Source of the DNA: UMGS1889 sp900556055
GTDB lineage: Bacteria > Bacillota > Clostridia > Oscillospirales > Ruminococcaceae
Direction of reading: 5' to 3'
Assembly: GCA_902463265.1 (NCBI GenBank)
Contig: CABQEV010000006.1
Coordinates: forward strand, 80,041 to 144,040
DNA length: 64,000 nt
The position numbers were made by a program, and so were the translations under genes. This document shows positions 7,530 to 14,721 of the stretch, piece by piece. Below the pieces are notes generated by a model that did no database searches, was not told where the DNA came from, and worked only from the letters and a program-made list of their open reading frames with translations. The stretch's first letter is position 1, and every line of letters starts with the position of its first letter.

Positions 7530-9644
7530 TCAAGCCTGAGCGTTCTGCTTAGCTTCAAGATCAGCAAGAGCATCGCGTCTGGACAGATTGATCCTGCCCT
7601 GATTATCGATCTCCATTACCTTAACTACGATCTCATCGCCTACGGAAACAACGTCCTCTACCTTTTCAACTCTCTGCTTGTCAAGCTTGGAGATGTGAAC
7701 CAGACCGTCCTTACCGGGAGCGATCTCAACAAATGCGCCGAAGTTCATAAGACGAACTACCTTGCCCTTGTAAATAGCACCAATCTCAGGATCGTTTGCG
7801 ATAGTATTGATGATCTGGATAGCCTTCTTAGCACCATCGTAATCAACACCCGATACGAATACATTACCCTCATCGTTGATGTCGATCTTTACGCCGCAGT
7901 CAGCGGAGATCTTCTGGATAACCTTTCCGCCCTGACCGATAACTTCACGGATCTTGTCAACAGGAACCTTAGTCTGAAGCATCTTGGGAGCGTACTTGCC
8001 GACGTGATCTCTGGGCTCAGGAATAGCCTTCAGCATGATCTCATCAAGGATATAAATTCTTGCTTTTCTTGTCTTTTCAAAAGCTTCCTTGATGATAGCA
8101 GGAGTCAGACCGTCAACCTTGATATCGACCTGAATAGCTGTGATACCCTTGTGAGTACCGCCAACCTTGAAGTCCATGTCGCCGAAGAAGTCTTCAAGAC
8201 CCTGGATATCTACCATGGTCATGAAGTCATCACCGTCAGTAATAAGTCCGCAGGAAATACCTGCAACGGGAGCCTTTATAGGAACACCTGCGTCCATAAG
8301 TGCAAGTGTGGAGCCGCAGATAGAGCCCTGTGATGTTGAACCGTTGGAAGAAAGAACCTCAGAAACAAGTCTGAGAGCATACGGGAATTCCTCGACAGAA
8401 GGAATTACAGGCTCAAGAGCTCTTTCAGCAAGCGCACCGTGACCGATCTCGCGGCGTCCGGGGCCTCTTGAAGGCTTTGTCTCGCCTACGGAATAGGACG
8501 GGAAGTTGTAGTGATGCATATATCTCTTTGTATCTTCCTCGTCAAGTCCGTCGATCTTCTGTGCATCGCTTACAGGGCCAAGTGTAGCAACCGTAAGAAC
8601 CTGAGTCTGACCTCTTGTGAACAGACCGGAACCATGAACTCTGGGCAGAACGCCTACCTCAGCAGCAAGAGGACGGATCTCGTCGATCTGTCTGCCGTCA
8701 ACACGCTTGCCCTGCTTGAGCCACTCTCTTACTATCTTCTTCTGGAGCTTATAAATGCATTCGTCGATCATAGGAATTCTCTCGGAATTCTCTTCGTCGA
8801 ACTTAGCGTGGATATCATCCTTGATAGGAGAAAGTCTCTCCTCACGGACGTTCTTGTCATTTGTATCAAGAGCAAACTTTACTCTGTCGGATGCGAATGC
8901 TTCGATAGCATCAAACAGGTCATGGTCAACTTCCATAGACTCAAATTCAAACTTTTTCTTGCCGATCTGAGCCTGGATATCGCTGATGAATGCAACGATC
9001 TTCTTGATCTCCTCATGACCCTTCAGGATAGCTTCAAGCATTGTATCCTCAGGGACCTGATTTGCGCCTGCTTCGATCATAACGATCTTTTCCATTGTAC
9101 CTGCAACAGTCAGATTAAGATCGCTCTTTGCTCTCTGCTCGAGGTTAGGATTGAGTACGATCTCGCCGTCAACAAGACCTACGCTGATGCCGCCGATAGG
9201 GCCGTTCCAAGGAATGTTGGAGATAGACAGCGCAACAGATGTTGCGATCATGCCTGTGATCTCAGGTGAGTTATCGGGATCAACAGCAAGAACAGTCATA
9301 ACTACCGCAACGTCATTTCTCATATCCTTAGGGAAAAGAGGTCTGATAGGACGGTCAACAACTCTTGAAGTAAGGATAGCCTTTTCGGAAGGCTTGCCCT
9401 CTCTCTTCATGAACGAGCCGGGAATGCGGCCTACGGAATAAAGTCTTTCCTCGTAGTCAACTGACAGAGGGAAGAAATCAACGCCTTCTCTGGGCTTCTC
9501 GCTTGCTGTAACATTAGCCATAACGACTGTATCGCCGTAACGTACCCAGCAGGATCCGTTCGACAGCTCGCAGGTCTTGCCTGTTTCAACTGTCAGCTCT
9601 CTGCCGGCATAAGTGGTCTTGAATATTCTGTGATTTTCAAACAT
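7530..9644 (-). CDS. pnp: Polyribonucleotide nucleotidyltransferase (PNPase)
   Basis: The 704-residue enzyme degrades RNA 3' to 5' with phosphate and is a degradosome component. Two RNase PH-like cores are visible (N-terminal GSCWVRYGDTVVMANV and C-terminal FTRGQTQVLTVATLG... with SSNGSTSQGSICGSTLALMDAG), then the KH domain (VPVDKIREVIGQGGKVIQKI) and an S1 domain (IYKGKVVRLMNFGAFVEI) near the C-terminus. Length is normal. GGAGG lies seven bases before the ATG. It follows rpsO, as in many bacteria, with a leader that forms a long stem (9674-9743). Confidence 0.97.
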   Translation of the reverse strand: MFENHRIFKTTYAGRELTVETGKTCELSNGSCWVRYGDTVVMANVTASEKPREGVDFFPLSVDYEERLYSVGRIPGSFMKREGKPSEKAILTSRVVDRPIRPLFPKDMRNDVAVVMTVLAVDPDNSPEITGMIATSVALSISNIPWNGPIGGISVGLVDGEIVLNPNLEQRAKSDLNLTVAGTMEKIVMIEAGANQVPEDTMLEAILKGHEEIKKIVAFISDIQAQIGKKKFEFESMEVDHDLFDAIEAFASDRVKFALDTNDKNVREERLSPIKDDIHAKFDEENSERIPMIDECIYKLQKKIVREWLKQGKRVDGRQIDEIRPLAAEVGVLPRVHGSGLFTRGQTQVLTVATLGPVSDAQKIDGLDEEDTKRYMHHYNFPSYSVGETKPSRGPGRREIGHGALAERALEPVIPSVEEFPYALRLVSEVLSSNGSTSQGSICGSTLALMDAGVPIKAPVAGISCGLITDGDDFMTMVDIQGLEDFFGDMDFKVGGTHKGITAIQVDIKVDGLTPAIIKEAFEKTRKARIYILDEIMLKAIPEPRDHVGKYAPKMLQTKVPVDKIREVIGQGGKVIQKISADCGVKIDINDEGNVFVSGVDYDGAKKAIQIINTIANDPEIGAIYKGKVVRLMNFGAFVEIAPGKDGLVHISKLDKQRVEKVEDVVSVGDEIVVKVMEIDNQGRINLSRRDALADLEAKQNAQA

Positions 9645-9673
9645 AGAACTGCCTCCGAATTTTTATTTTTCAT

Positions 9674-9743
9674 GCAGCAGTTTTAGCAATAAATCCTGGA
9701 TTTTCGCCGAAAGCCCACGATTTAATGCTAAAACAACTACTGC
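9674..9743 (-). promoter_or_regulatory. Long stem-loop in the pnp leader (candidate autoregulatory element)
   Basis: On the minus strand the arms at 9719-9743 and 9674-9695 pair over about 21 bp with one three-base bulge and two mismatches, closing a 23-base apical part. It lies 30 bases before the pnp start. In Escherichia coli PNPase controls its own mRNA through an RNase III-cut leader stem; a similar role here is inference from position and shape. Confidence 0.65.
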
Positions 9744-9760
9744 ATTTTGAAACACGGAAA

Positions 9761-9790
9761 GGCAGAATGGAAAAACGCTTTCCATCTGCC
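9761..9790 (-). terminator. Hairpin between rpsO and pnp (weak terminator or processing site)
   Basis: GGCAGAATGG and its near-complement CCATCTGCC form a 10-bp stem with one bulge just after the rpsO stop. Only a short T-run (TTTCCGTGTTT) follows, so partial read-through into pnp is likely. Confidence 0.55.
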
Positions 9791-9806
9791 CCCGATTTTT
9801 CCTGAA

Positions 9807-10073
9807 TTACTTACGAATACCGAGCTTTTCGATGATAGCACGATATCTCTCGATATCTGTCTTCTGCAGATATGCAAGGAGGTTACGTCTGTGACCAACC
9901 ATCTTGAACAGGCCTCTTCTGGAATGATGGTCATTCTTGTGAGACTTCAGATGTTCGGTAAGGTCGCTGATTCTCTTTGTAAGGATAGCGATCTGAACCT
10001 CGGGCGAACCTGTATCGGTCTCGCTCAGTCTGTACTTTTCGATAATAGCGGTTTTCTCGTCTTTCTGCATCAT
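9807..10073 (-). CDS. rpsO: 30S ribosomal protein S15
   Basis: The 88-residue S15 binds the 16S rRNA central domain early in 30S assembly. The family signature is plain: [28 protein letters not shown] and [12 protein letters not shown]. The open frame is longer (to 10112), but the usual S15 N-terminus MMQKDEK and a GAGGTG site eight bases before it place the start at 10073. First gene of the rpsO-pnp pair. Confidence 0.97.
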   Translation of the reverse strand: MMQKDEKTAIIEKYRLSETDTGSPEVQIAILTKRISDLTEHLKSHKNDHHSRRGLFKMVGHRRNLLAYLQKTDIERYRAIIEKLGIRK

Positions 10074-10192
10074 GATGCAAACACCTCTTCTATAAATATT
10101 TCCTATGTCCAAGCGGGCGGCAGGCGTTACTCCCCGAAGGGCTTGATCCGCCGGCTGAGAACACGGCTATGCGTTTTGCACGCAACATTTGT
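10074..10192 (-). promoter_or_regulatory. Structured rpsO leader (candidate S15 autoregulatory RNA)
   Basis: About 115 bases separate the rpsO promoter from the start codon. The RNA contains a GCG...CGC hairpin, an AGCC...GGCG region and a GC-rich arm with a CCCUUCGGGG loop closing toward CCUGCCGCC, which could make a multi-helix junction. S15 represses its own translation through leader RNAs in several bacteria, and Firmicutes have their own leader class. Assignment is inference; I have not matched the consensus. Confidence 0.45.
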
Positions 10193-10221
10193 ATTATATC
10201 ACACAAAAATCCGTTTGTAAA
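10193..10221 (-). promoter_or_regulatory. Promoter of rpsO-pnp
   Basis: TTTACA (10216-10221) and TATAAT (10193-10198) on the minus strand are 17 bases apart. Confidence 0.7.
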
Positions 10222-10248
10222 GGGTTTTTTGAAAATAATTCCGAAAAA

Positions 10249-11082
10249 TCACGAAATAGTTTTTCCTTTTTTGGATTTGCTTTCGATCGGAGCTTCGGAG
10301 CCTCCTCTGTCAACGAATACGCTGTCCTCGGGATCAAGCGGTTTAAGGTACGCATATTCGGGATTTTCCTCGCCCTTCTGCTCGTAATACGGATCAATGA
10401 CATATTTCTGTATAACGGGATAGCTGTTGAACACGCTGACATATCCGAGAAATGTTATCGGCCAGATCGGAACGATTATCGCCGAAAGCGGATTTATCAG
10501 GACAGAAACAGCGATCAGAGCTATCGTCACGCCATAGATCAGCAGTGTGATAACATTTGTTTTAAGTGCAAGGCACGTCAGATAAAACGCATTTTTGATT
10601 ATCGCCATCAGCGGAAGATTTGTCGAAACGATCATCGGGAATATAAAGAAATTCATTATAAGGAATGTCAGTCCAAGGCTCACGGACAATACGCACAGAA
10701 TGTTGAAAAATGTCGTATTTCCGGTGCTTTCTCCCATAGACGGATACACCTTCATTCCTACGCATATTCCAAGAAGAACTATCGTATCTATTATGCCCAT
10801 GGGCAGCGACTGCTTCCAGTTCTTTGAAAATCCGTTCCAGAAATCCGACAGCACGTCCGCATGCTTTTCCATGGAATAGAGCTTGATCACCCTAGTCATT
10901 CCCGCAATTGCAGGTCCGATCGTGATTATCGGTATGCAGCAGATGAATGTCAGTATGTTTAACCCGAGAAGCTTCCAGAATTTTCTGAAATACAGCTCCA
11001 GAAATCTGAATAAAGCTTTCTTTTTCGGTGCATCCTTTGCTACACCCTTTCCCGCCTTGCTATAATCGCCGAATAATGCCAA
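10249..11082 (-). CDS. DUF624 (YesL-like) membrane protein
   Basis: The 277-residue product starts at a TTG, nine bases after AAGGAG. It has a soluble, basic N-terminus and about five hydrophobic segments (for example FWKLLGLNILTFICCIPIITIGPA, residues 35-58), with WKQSLPMGIIDTIVLLG and a polar C-terminal tail. The pattern FWKLLGLNILTFICCIPIITIGPAIAGMTRV is the hallmark of DUF624. Members in Firmicutes often neighbour carbohydrate ABC transporters, but none is here. Function unknown. It follows the SpoIIM-like gene by 34 bases. Confidence 0.72.
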   Translation of the reverse strand: MALFGDYSKAGKGVAKDAPKKKALFRFLELYFRKFWKLLGLNILTFICCIPIITIGPAIAGMTRVIKLYSMEKHADVLSDFWNGFSKNWKQSLPMGIIDTIVLLGICVGMKVYPSMGESTGNTTFFNILCVLSVSLGLTFLIMNFFIFPMIVSTNLPLMAIIKNAFYLTCLALKTNVITLLIYGVTIALIAVSVLINPLSAIIVPIWPITFLGYVSVFNSYPVIQKYVIDPYYEQKGEENPEYAYLKPLDPEDSVFVDRGGSEAPIESKSKKGKTIS

Positions 11083-11116
11083 ATTTTACAACTCCTTAAT
11101 TCAGACAAACGTCCTT

Positions 11117-11722
11117 TTATAAATATGATGACACGGCTGTGCATATCAGTCCGTCAGCGAGTGACCACAATGCCGCTGCCGCCATCAGGACCGCAAACCG
11201 CAGCATATAAAGCCTTACGTCAGGCTGAGGTCTTACAGCTGCACCGTCAGACAAAAACAATATCCGTGCGTTCTGCCCCGAAAACATAACGGATTCCGCC
11301 GCTCCCGCCGCAATTATCAGCGATGCCGCAGCCGCATCCGGAATAAACATCGCAGGCAGCAAAGTGCCGCCGCTCCCCTGTGCCGCAGTGCAGTAAACGT
11401 GTGCCATAGCCGTGCCTATACCGATCCCTCGGAACAGCATGACAGCAGCAGTCAGCGGCTGATATACAGTGCCGAATCCAAGAAGAAATACAGCAAGAAG
11501 AAACGCCGCCGTAACCCTGAACGACCTCACAGCCGCATTTAAAATTCCTATATCACCATATCCGGATCTGTCGGCGGACGGAATTATACCCGACATCGCA
11601 TCAAGCATTTCCCCGCTCATTTTTGAATACACAGCCGTACCCGCAGCTGCGCCCGCAAGAATTATCCCCATCATAATGATTATCAGCAATTTTCTTGCGG
11701 ATGATCCGTTTCCGTCAGTCAT
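11117..11722 (-). CDS. SpoIIM-like (DUF95) integral membrane protein
   Basis: A 201-residue protein with an N-terminal hydrophobic helix (residues 12-28), then four or more helices including FLLAVFLLGFGTVYQPLTAA and MLFRGIGIGTAMAHVY. The five-helix layout and length resemble stage II sporulation protein M, part of the DMP engulfment machinery, but SpoIID/SpoIIP are not in view and most ruminococci are not known to sporulate readily. The frame opens at a GTG (11731) that overlaps the AAAGGGTG ribosome site; the ATG at 11722 is the start. Family call is moderate. Confidence 0.5.
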   Translation of the reverse strand: MTDGNGSSARKLLIIIMMGIILAGAAAGTAVYSKMSGEMLDAMSGIIPSADRSGYGDIGILNAAVRSFRVTAAFLLAVFLLGFGTVYQPLTAAVMLFRGIGIGTAMAHVYCTAAQGSGGTLLPAMFIPDAAAASLIIAAGAAESVMFSGQNARILFLSDGAAVRPQPDVRLYMLRFAVLMAAAALWSLADGLICTAVSSYL

Positions 11723-11736
11723 ATGCAGCACCCTTT

Positions 11737-11791
11737 GCTCCGAAATTCAGGCTGTAAGCCCGTCCGATAAATTATATGGACAAGTCGGAGC
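11737..11791. repeat. Nested inverted repeats around a TATAAT box upstream of the SpoIIM-like gene
   Basis: GCTCCGA/TCGGAGC (7 bp) encloses GGCT/AGCC and GTCC/GGAC pairs; TATAAT lies in the loop of the last pair on the minus strand. It may be a promoter with operator symmetry or a leader hairpin for the gene starting at 11722. Confidence 0.45.
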
Positions 11792-11810
11792 AAAAAGAAC
11801 GCATTTCAGC

Positions 11811-12632
11811 TTATTTGGAAAGTTCGTAAGCCCTCTTTGTGCAGCTTTCGCAGCATTTGCGGACGATTCCGAGAAGATTTCCGTCATAAAGTTCATCAAG
11901 TCCCTTAAGAGTCGTTCCTCCGGGAGATGAAACCATTTTTATAAGCTCATCTACGGTTTTTCCCGAATCTGTGAGCATTTTTGCGGAACCAATAAGGCTC
12001 TGTGCAAAAAGCTCAAGTGCAGCCCTGCTGTCGATTCCGTTATCAGCAGCATATCCGACAAATCCCTTTGCAAAAAGATAGATAAATGCGGGGCTGCTTC
12101 CGTTTACGGCAATGATCTCCTTCATTTTGTTTTCGGGAACTACCGCTGTAATTCCGCCTGTTGAGAATATCTCACAGACAACACTGAATTCTTCATCTGT
12201 AACGTGTGCGCATTTTGCAAGAGCAGTCGCACCTTCTCCCAGAAGGAATGGTGTATTAGGCATTACAAGAACGACCTTCGCATCGGGTATAGTCATAGAT
12301 CTTATGTAATCGGCAGTGATTCCGGCAGCTATTGATACAATGACCTTATCCGATGTCATGCTGTCCTTGACAGAAACGAGAAGTTGCTCAAAATTCTGAG
12401 GTTTAACAGCAAGGAAAACAAACTTTGAAGCTTCAACCACTTCAGCGGCAGTCTTGCACGGAGATACTCCGAATTCAGCAAGCTGCCCAAGCTTCTCGGT
12501 ATAGCTGTCATAAGCACGTACATTGACTGCAGATGCAAGTTTAAGATTAATGCCCTTCATTATTGCGGATCCCATATTTCCCGCGCCAATAAATCCGACA
12601 TTGATCTTTTCGGAAGAATTTATAATTGACAT
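11811..12632 (-). CDS. proC: Pyrroline-5-carboxylate reductase
   Basis: The 273-residue enzyme reduces 1-pyrroline-5-carboxylate to proline with NAD(P)H. The Rossmann motif NVGFIGAGNMGSAIMKG, the segment FVFLAVKPQNFEQLL, VLVMPNTPFLLGEGATAL and the C-terminal signature LIKMVSSPGGTTLKGLDEL are characteristic. A longer frame reaches 12665, but GGAG lies eight bases before the ATG at 12632. A terminator for the upstream folT gene precedes it. Confidence 0.95.
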   Translation of the reverse strand: MSIINSSEKINVGFIGAGNMGSAIMKGINLKLASAVNVRAYDSYTEKLGQLAEFGVSPCKTAAEVVEASKFVFLAVKPQNFEQLLVSVKDSMTSDKVIVSIAAGITADYIRSMTIPDAKVVLVMPNTPFLLGEGATALAKCAHVTDEEFSVVCEIFSTGGITAVVPENKMKEIIAVNGSSPAFIYLFAKGFVGYAADNGIDSRAALELFAQSLIGSAKMLTDSGKTVDELIKMVSSPGGTTLKGLDELYDGNLLGIVRKCCESCTKRAYELSK

Positions 12633-12659
12633 ATACAAAACTCCAATCATAAAAAAATA

Positions 12660-12707
12660 AATCACCTGCTATATTATACAACATTCTGCACAATATAGCA
12701 AGTGATT
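12660..12707 (-). terminator. Intrinsic terminator of folT
   Basis: A 16-bp stem (arms 12660-12675 and 12692-12707, one mismatch) is followed on the minus strand by TATTTTTTT. It sits 15 bases after the folT stop and just upstream of proC. Confidence 0.85.
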
Positions 12708-12721
12708 TTTTGTATTTTCAC

Positions 12722-13345
12722 TTATTTTTCAAATTTGGGACGGACCTTGCCGCTGAAAACCCTCTGATATGCCATTCTCACAGCAGGCAGAAGGAATGAT
12801 ATCATAGCGATTTCTATCGGAAGCATTACCGCATTCTTTATTACACGGGGGGCAAACCATATTCCGAACGCATTCCATTCGGAAGCTGACATAAACGGGA
12901 AATTGGGGTTTGTGTAGCAGTAATAAAGCACTGCGGAATTAAGTATCAGGTTTCCGAAAACAACTGCAATTGCTCGTGATATCGCACCTGCCGCAATTAT
13001 CGAGCGTCCTGTTACCTTTTTATAAAGGCAGACACCGTAAACCGCAGCGATAATTATTTTGACAGCCAGCAGGCCAAAGTTGTAATCCCTTGCCTTGAAG
13101 CCGTCAAGGAAATAACCGATAATATCCACACCGACATTTGCAATGATCGATACCGTCGGGCCATAAAGCATCGCAATTACCATTATTCCGAGAAAAGAAA
13201 ATGTTATTCTCAGATCGTTGGTAATATAAACGCTGAGATTTCTCAGTACGATGGACAGCGCCATCATCATTCCCGTAACGGTCAGGCATGAGATATTTTT
13301 CATCTCACCTGCAGATTCCTTGAACATAGAAAAAAAGCTCTTCAT
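12722..13345 (-). CDS. folT: Folate-type ECF transporter S component
   Basis: The 207-residue protein has about six hydrophobic helices, with ITVxGMMMALSIVLR-like N-terminal helix, RITFSFLGIMVIAMLYGP and VGVDIIGYFL, the usual S-component pattern of substrate-binding membrane subunits. It would capture folate and join a shared EcfAA'T energy module encoded elsewhere. The call to folate rests strongly on the tetrahydrofolate riboswitch directly upstream (13435-13540). The frame opens at 13393, but AGGAGG nine bases before the ATG at 13345 fixes the start. Confidence 0.85.
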   Translation of the reverse strand: MKSFFSMFKESAGEMKNISCLTVTGMMMALSIVLRNLSVYITNDLRITFSFLGIMVIAMLYGPTVSIIANVGVDIIGYFLDGFKARDYNFGLLAVKIIIAAVYGVCLYKKVTGRSIIAAGAISRAIAVVFGNLILNSAVLYYCYTNPNFPFMSASEWNAFGIWFAPRVIKNAVMLPIEIAMISFLLPAVRMAYQRVFSGKVRPKFEK

Positions 13346-13434
13346 AAATACATTCCTCCTGTAAAAATTGATCGGACATAACTGCCTCGGCATATTTACA
13401 GAGGAAAATACATGAAAAGCTCTATAATATATGC

Positions 13435-13540
13435 ATCAGCGGGATGCGGCAGATGAACCGCAGGGATATCATTCCCTTTCGTTCAGACGGCAACTCCCCG
13501 TCCGTCTGACACTGTACGCTCATCTGCCTACTCTGTGCAG
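13435..13540 (-). promoter_or_regulatory. Tetrahydrofolate (THF) riboswitch controlling folT
   Basis: Read on the minus strand the RNA carries the conserved THF blocks in order: AGAGUAG, GCGUACAGUGU, GGGGAGUUGCC, AACGAAA, UGCGGU and CCGCAUCCCGC. The helices are intact: GGCAGAUGA with UCAUCUGCC (9 bp), CAGACGG with CCGUCUG (7 bp) and GGGA with UCCC. After the aptamer GCAUC-CCGCU-GAUGC can form a competing hairpin with the P1 strand, a plausible expression platform. THF binding would lower folT expression. Confidence 0.9.
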
Positions 13541-13576
13541 GACGCTTATGCAGCGTCTCTGTAAAAAGTTCGTTTA

Positions 13577-14539
13577 TCAGAACGAGATCTTGTTTGAAAG
13601 CTCGTAGAGGTCAATGGGGAAAGGCTTCTTCATGGAAAGAGCCTCCTGGATATCAACATCTATGACTTCATCTCTGTTCATGCCTACAACTCTGTTGCCA
13701 ATGCCCTTTTCGAGCAGATCAACAGCGTAAGCACCCATGCGGCTTGCTGCAACACGGTCTCTCAGTGTAGGCGAACCGCCTCTCTGAACATGACCGAGGA
13801 TAGTAGCTCTGGACTCAATGCCTGTTCTCTCCTGGATCTCCTTAGCAAGAGCCTCGGAATTTCCGATAGCTTCGGAAACAACAATAATATAGTGCTGCTT
13901 GCCGCTTGCACGGGACCTTTCGATTCTCTCAACGATCTCATCTGTTGTGATAGTCTTTTCAGGGATAACAACAGCAATAGCGCCGACAGCAATACCTGTG
14001 TTAAGAGCGATATAGCCAGCTCCTCTGCCCATTACCTCAACGATGCTGCATCTGTCGTGGGACTGAGCGGTATCTCTGATCTTGTCAACCATCTCAACAA
14101 CGGTGTTCATAGCTGTATCGTAACCGATCGTGTAATCTGTGCACTGGATATCATTGTCGATAGTTCCTGGCAGACCAACGCAGGGGATTCCCTTTGCGGA
14201 AAGGTCAGCTGCACCTCTGAATGAACCGTCGCCGCCGATAACAACGATGCCGTCAAGTCCGAGATCAAGACATCTCTGCTTAGCCTTGAGAACGCCTGCT
14301 TCCTCTCTGAACTCCTTGCATCTCGCAGTATAAAGGATAGTACCTCCGCGCTGGATAATGTCTGAAACATCTCTTGCGCCGAGCTCACGTGTCTCACCGT
14401 TGATAAGGCCGTTATAGCCTCTCTCAATGCCGATGACCTTCATTCCCTTAGAGATGGCAGCTCTTGTTACAGCTCTGACAGCTGCATTCATTCCGGGCGA
14501 ATCTCCGCCGCTTGTAAGGATACCGATTGTCTTTCCCAT
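13577..14539 (-). CDS. pfkA: ATP-dependent 6-phosphofructokinase
   Basis: The 320-residue glycolytic enzyme phosphorylates fructose 6-phosphate. Signatures: IGILTSGGDSPGMNAAVRA (ATP site), GIVVIGGDGSFRGA, GLPGTIDNDIQCTDYTIGYDTA (catalytic TIDND) and VEVMGRGAGYIAL. The glycine in GGDGS marks the ATP-using rather than the pyrophosphate-using form. Length is normal. GGAGG precedes the ATG. It has its own promoter (14642-14670) and lies downstream of dnaE, an arrangement common in Firmicutes. Confidence 0.97.
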   Translation of the reverse strand: MGKTIGILTSGGDSPGMNAAVRAVTRAAISKGMKVIGIERGYNGLINGETRELGARDVSDIIQRGGTILYTARCKEFREEAGVLKAKQRCLDLGLDGIVVIGGDGSFRGAADLSAKGIPCVGLPGTIDNDIQCTDYTIGYDTAMNTVVEMVDKIRDTAQSHDRCSIVEVMGRGAGYIALNTGIAVGAIAVVIPEKTITTDEIVERIERSRASGKQHYIIVVSEAIGNSEALAKEIQERTGIESRATILGHVQRGGSPTLRDRVAASRMGAYAVDLLEKGIGNRVVGMNRDEVIDVDIQEALSMKKPFPIDLYELSNKISF

Positions 14540-14641
14540 TATTTAACTCCTCCATATTAAAAGCGTCCTGGAAGATGATCTGTCATGCAGAGTCTTCCTT
14601 ATAACGTTTACATTATTTGCTTATAAACAATTGCTTTTCTT

Positions 14642-14670
14642 ATTTTACTACACTTTTCGCGGCATGTCAA
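14642..14670 (-). promoter_or_regulatory. Promoter of pfkA
   Basis: TTGACA (14665-14670) and TAAAAT (14642-14647) on the minus strand, 17 bases apart. The leader of about 95 bases has a GGAAGA...TCTTCC hairpin. Confidence 0.75.
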
Positions 14671-14721
14671 GAAGTTTGAAAGCATTTTAACACATTTTTA
14701 GCATTTGCCACAACAAAGCAC

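Noticed and set aside
11737..11791. A possible tRNA: 7-bp outer stem GCTCCGA/TCGGAGC with inner stems
   Set aside because: Only 55 bases long, the middle arm is too short for an anticodon loop, there is no TTCGAAT-type T-loop, and the loop contains a TATAAT box.
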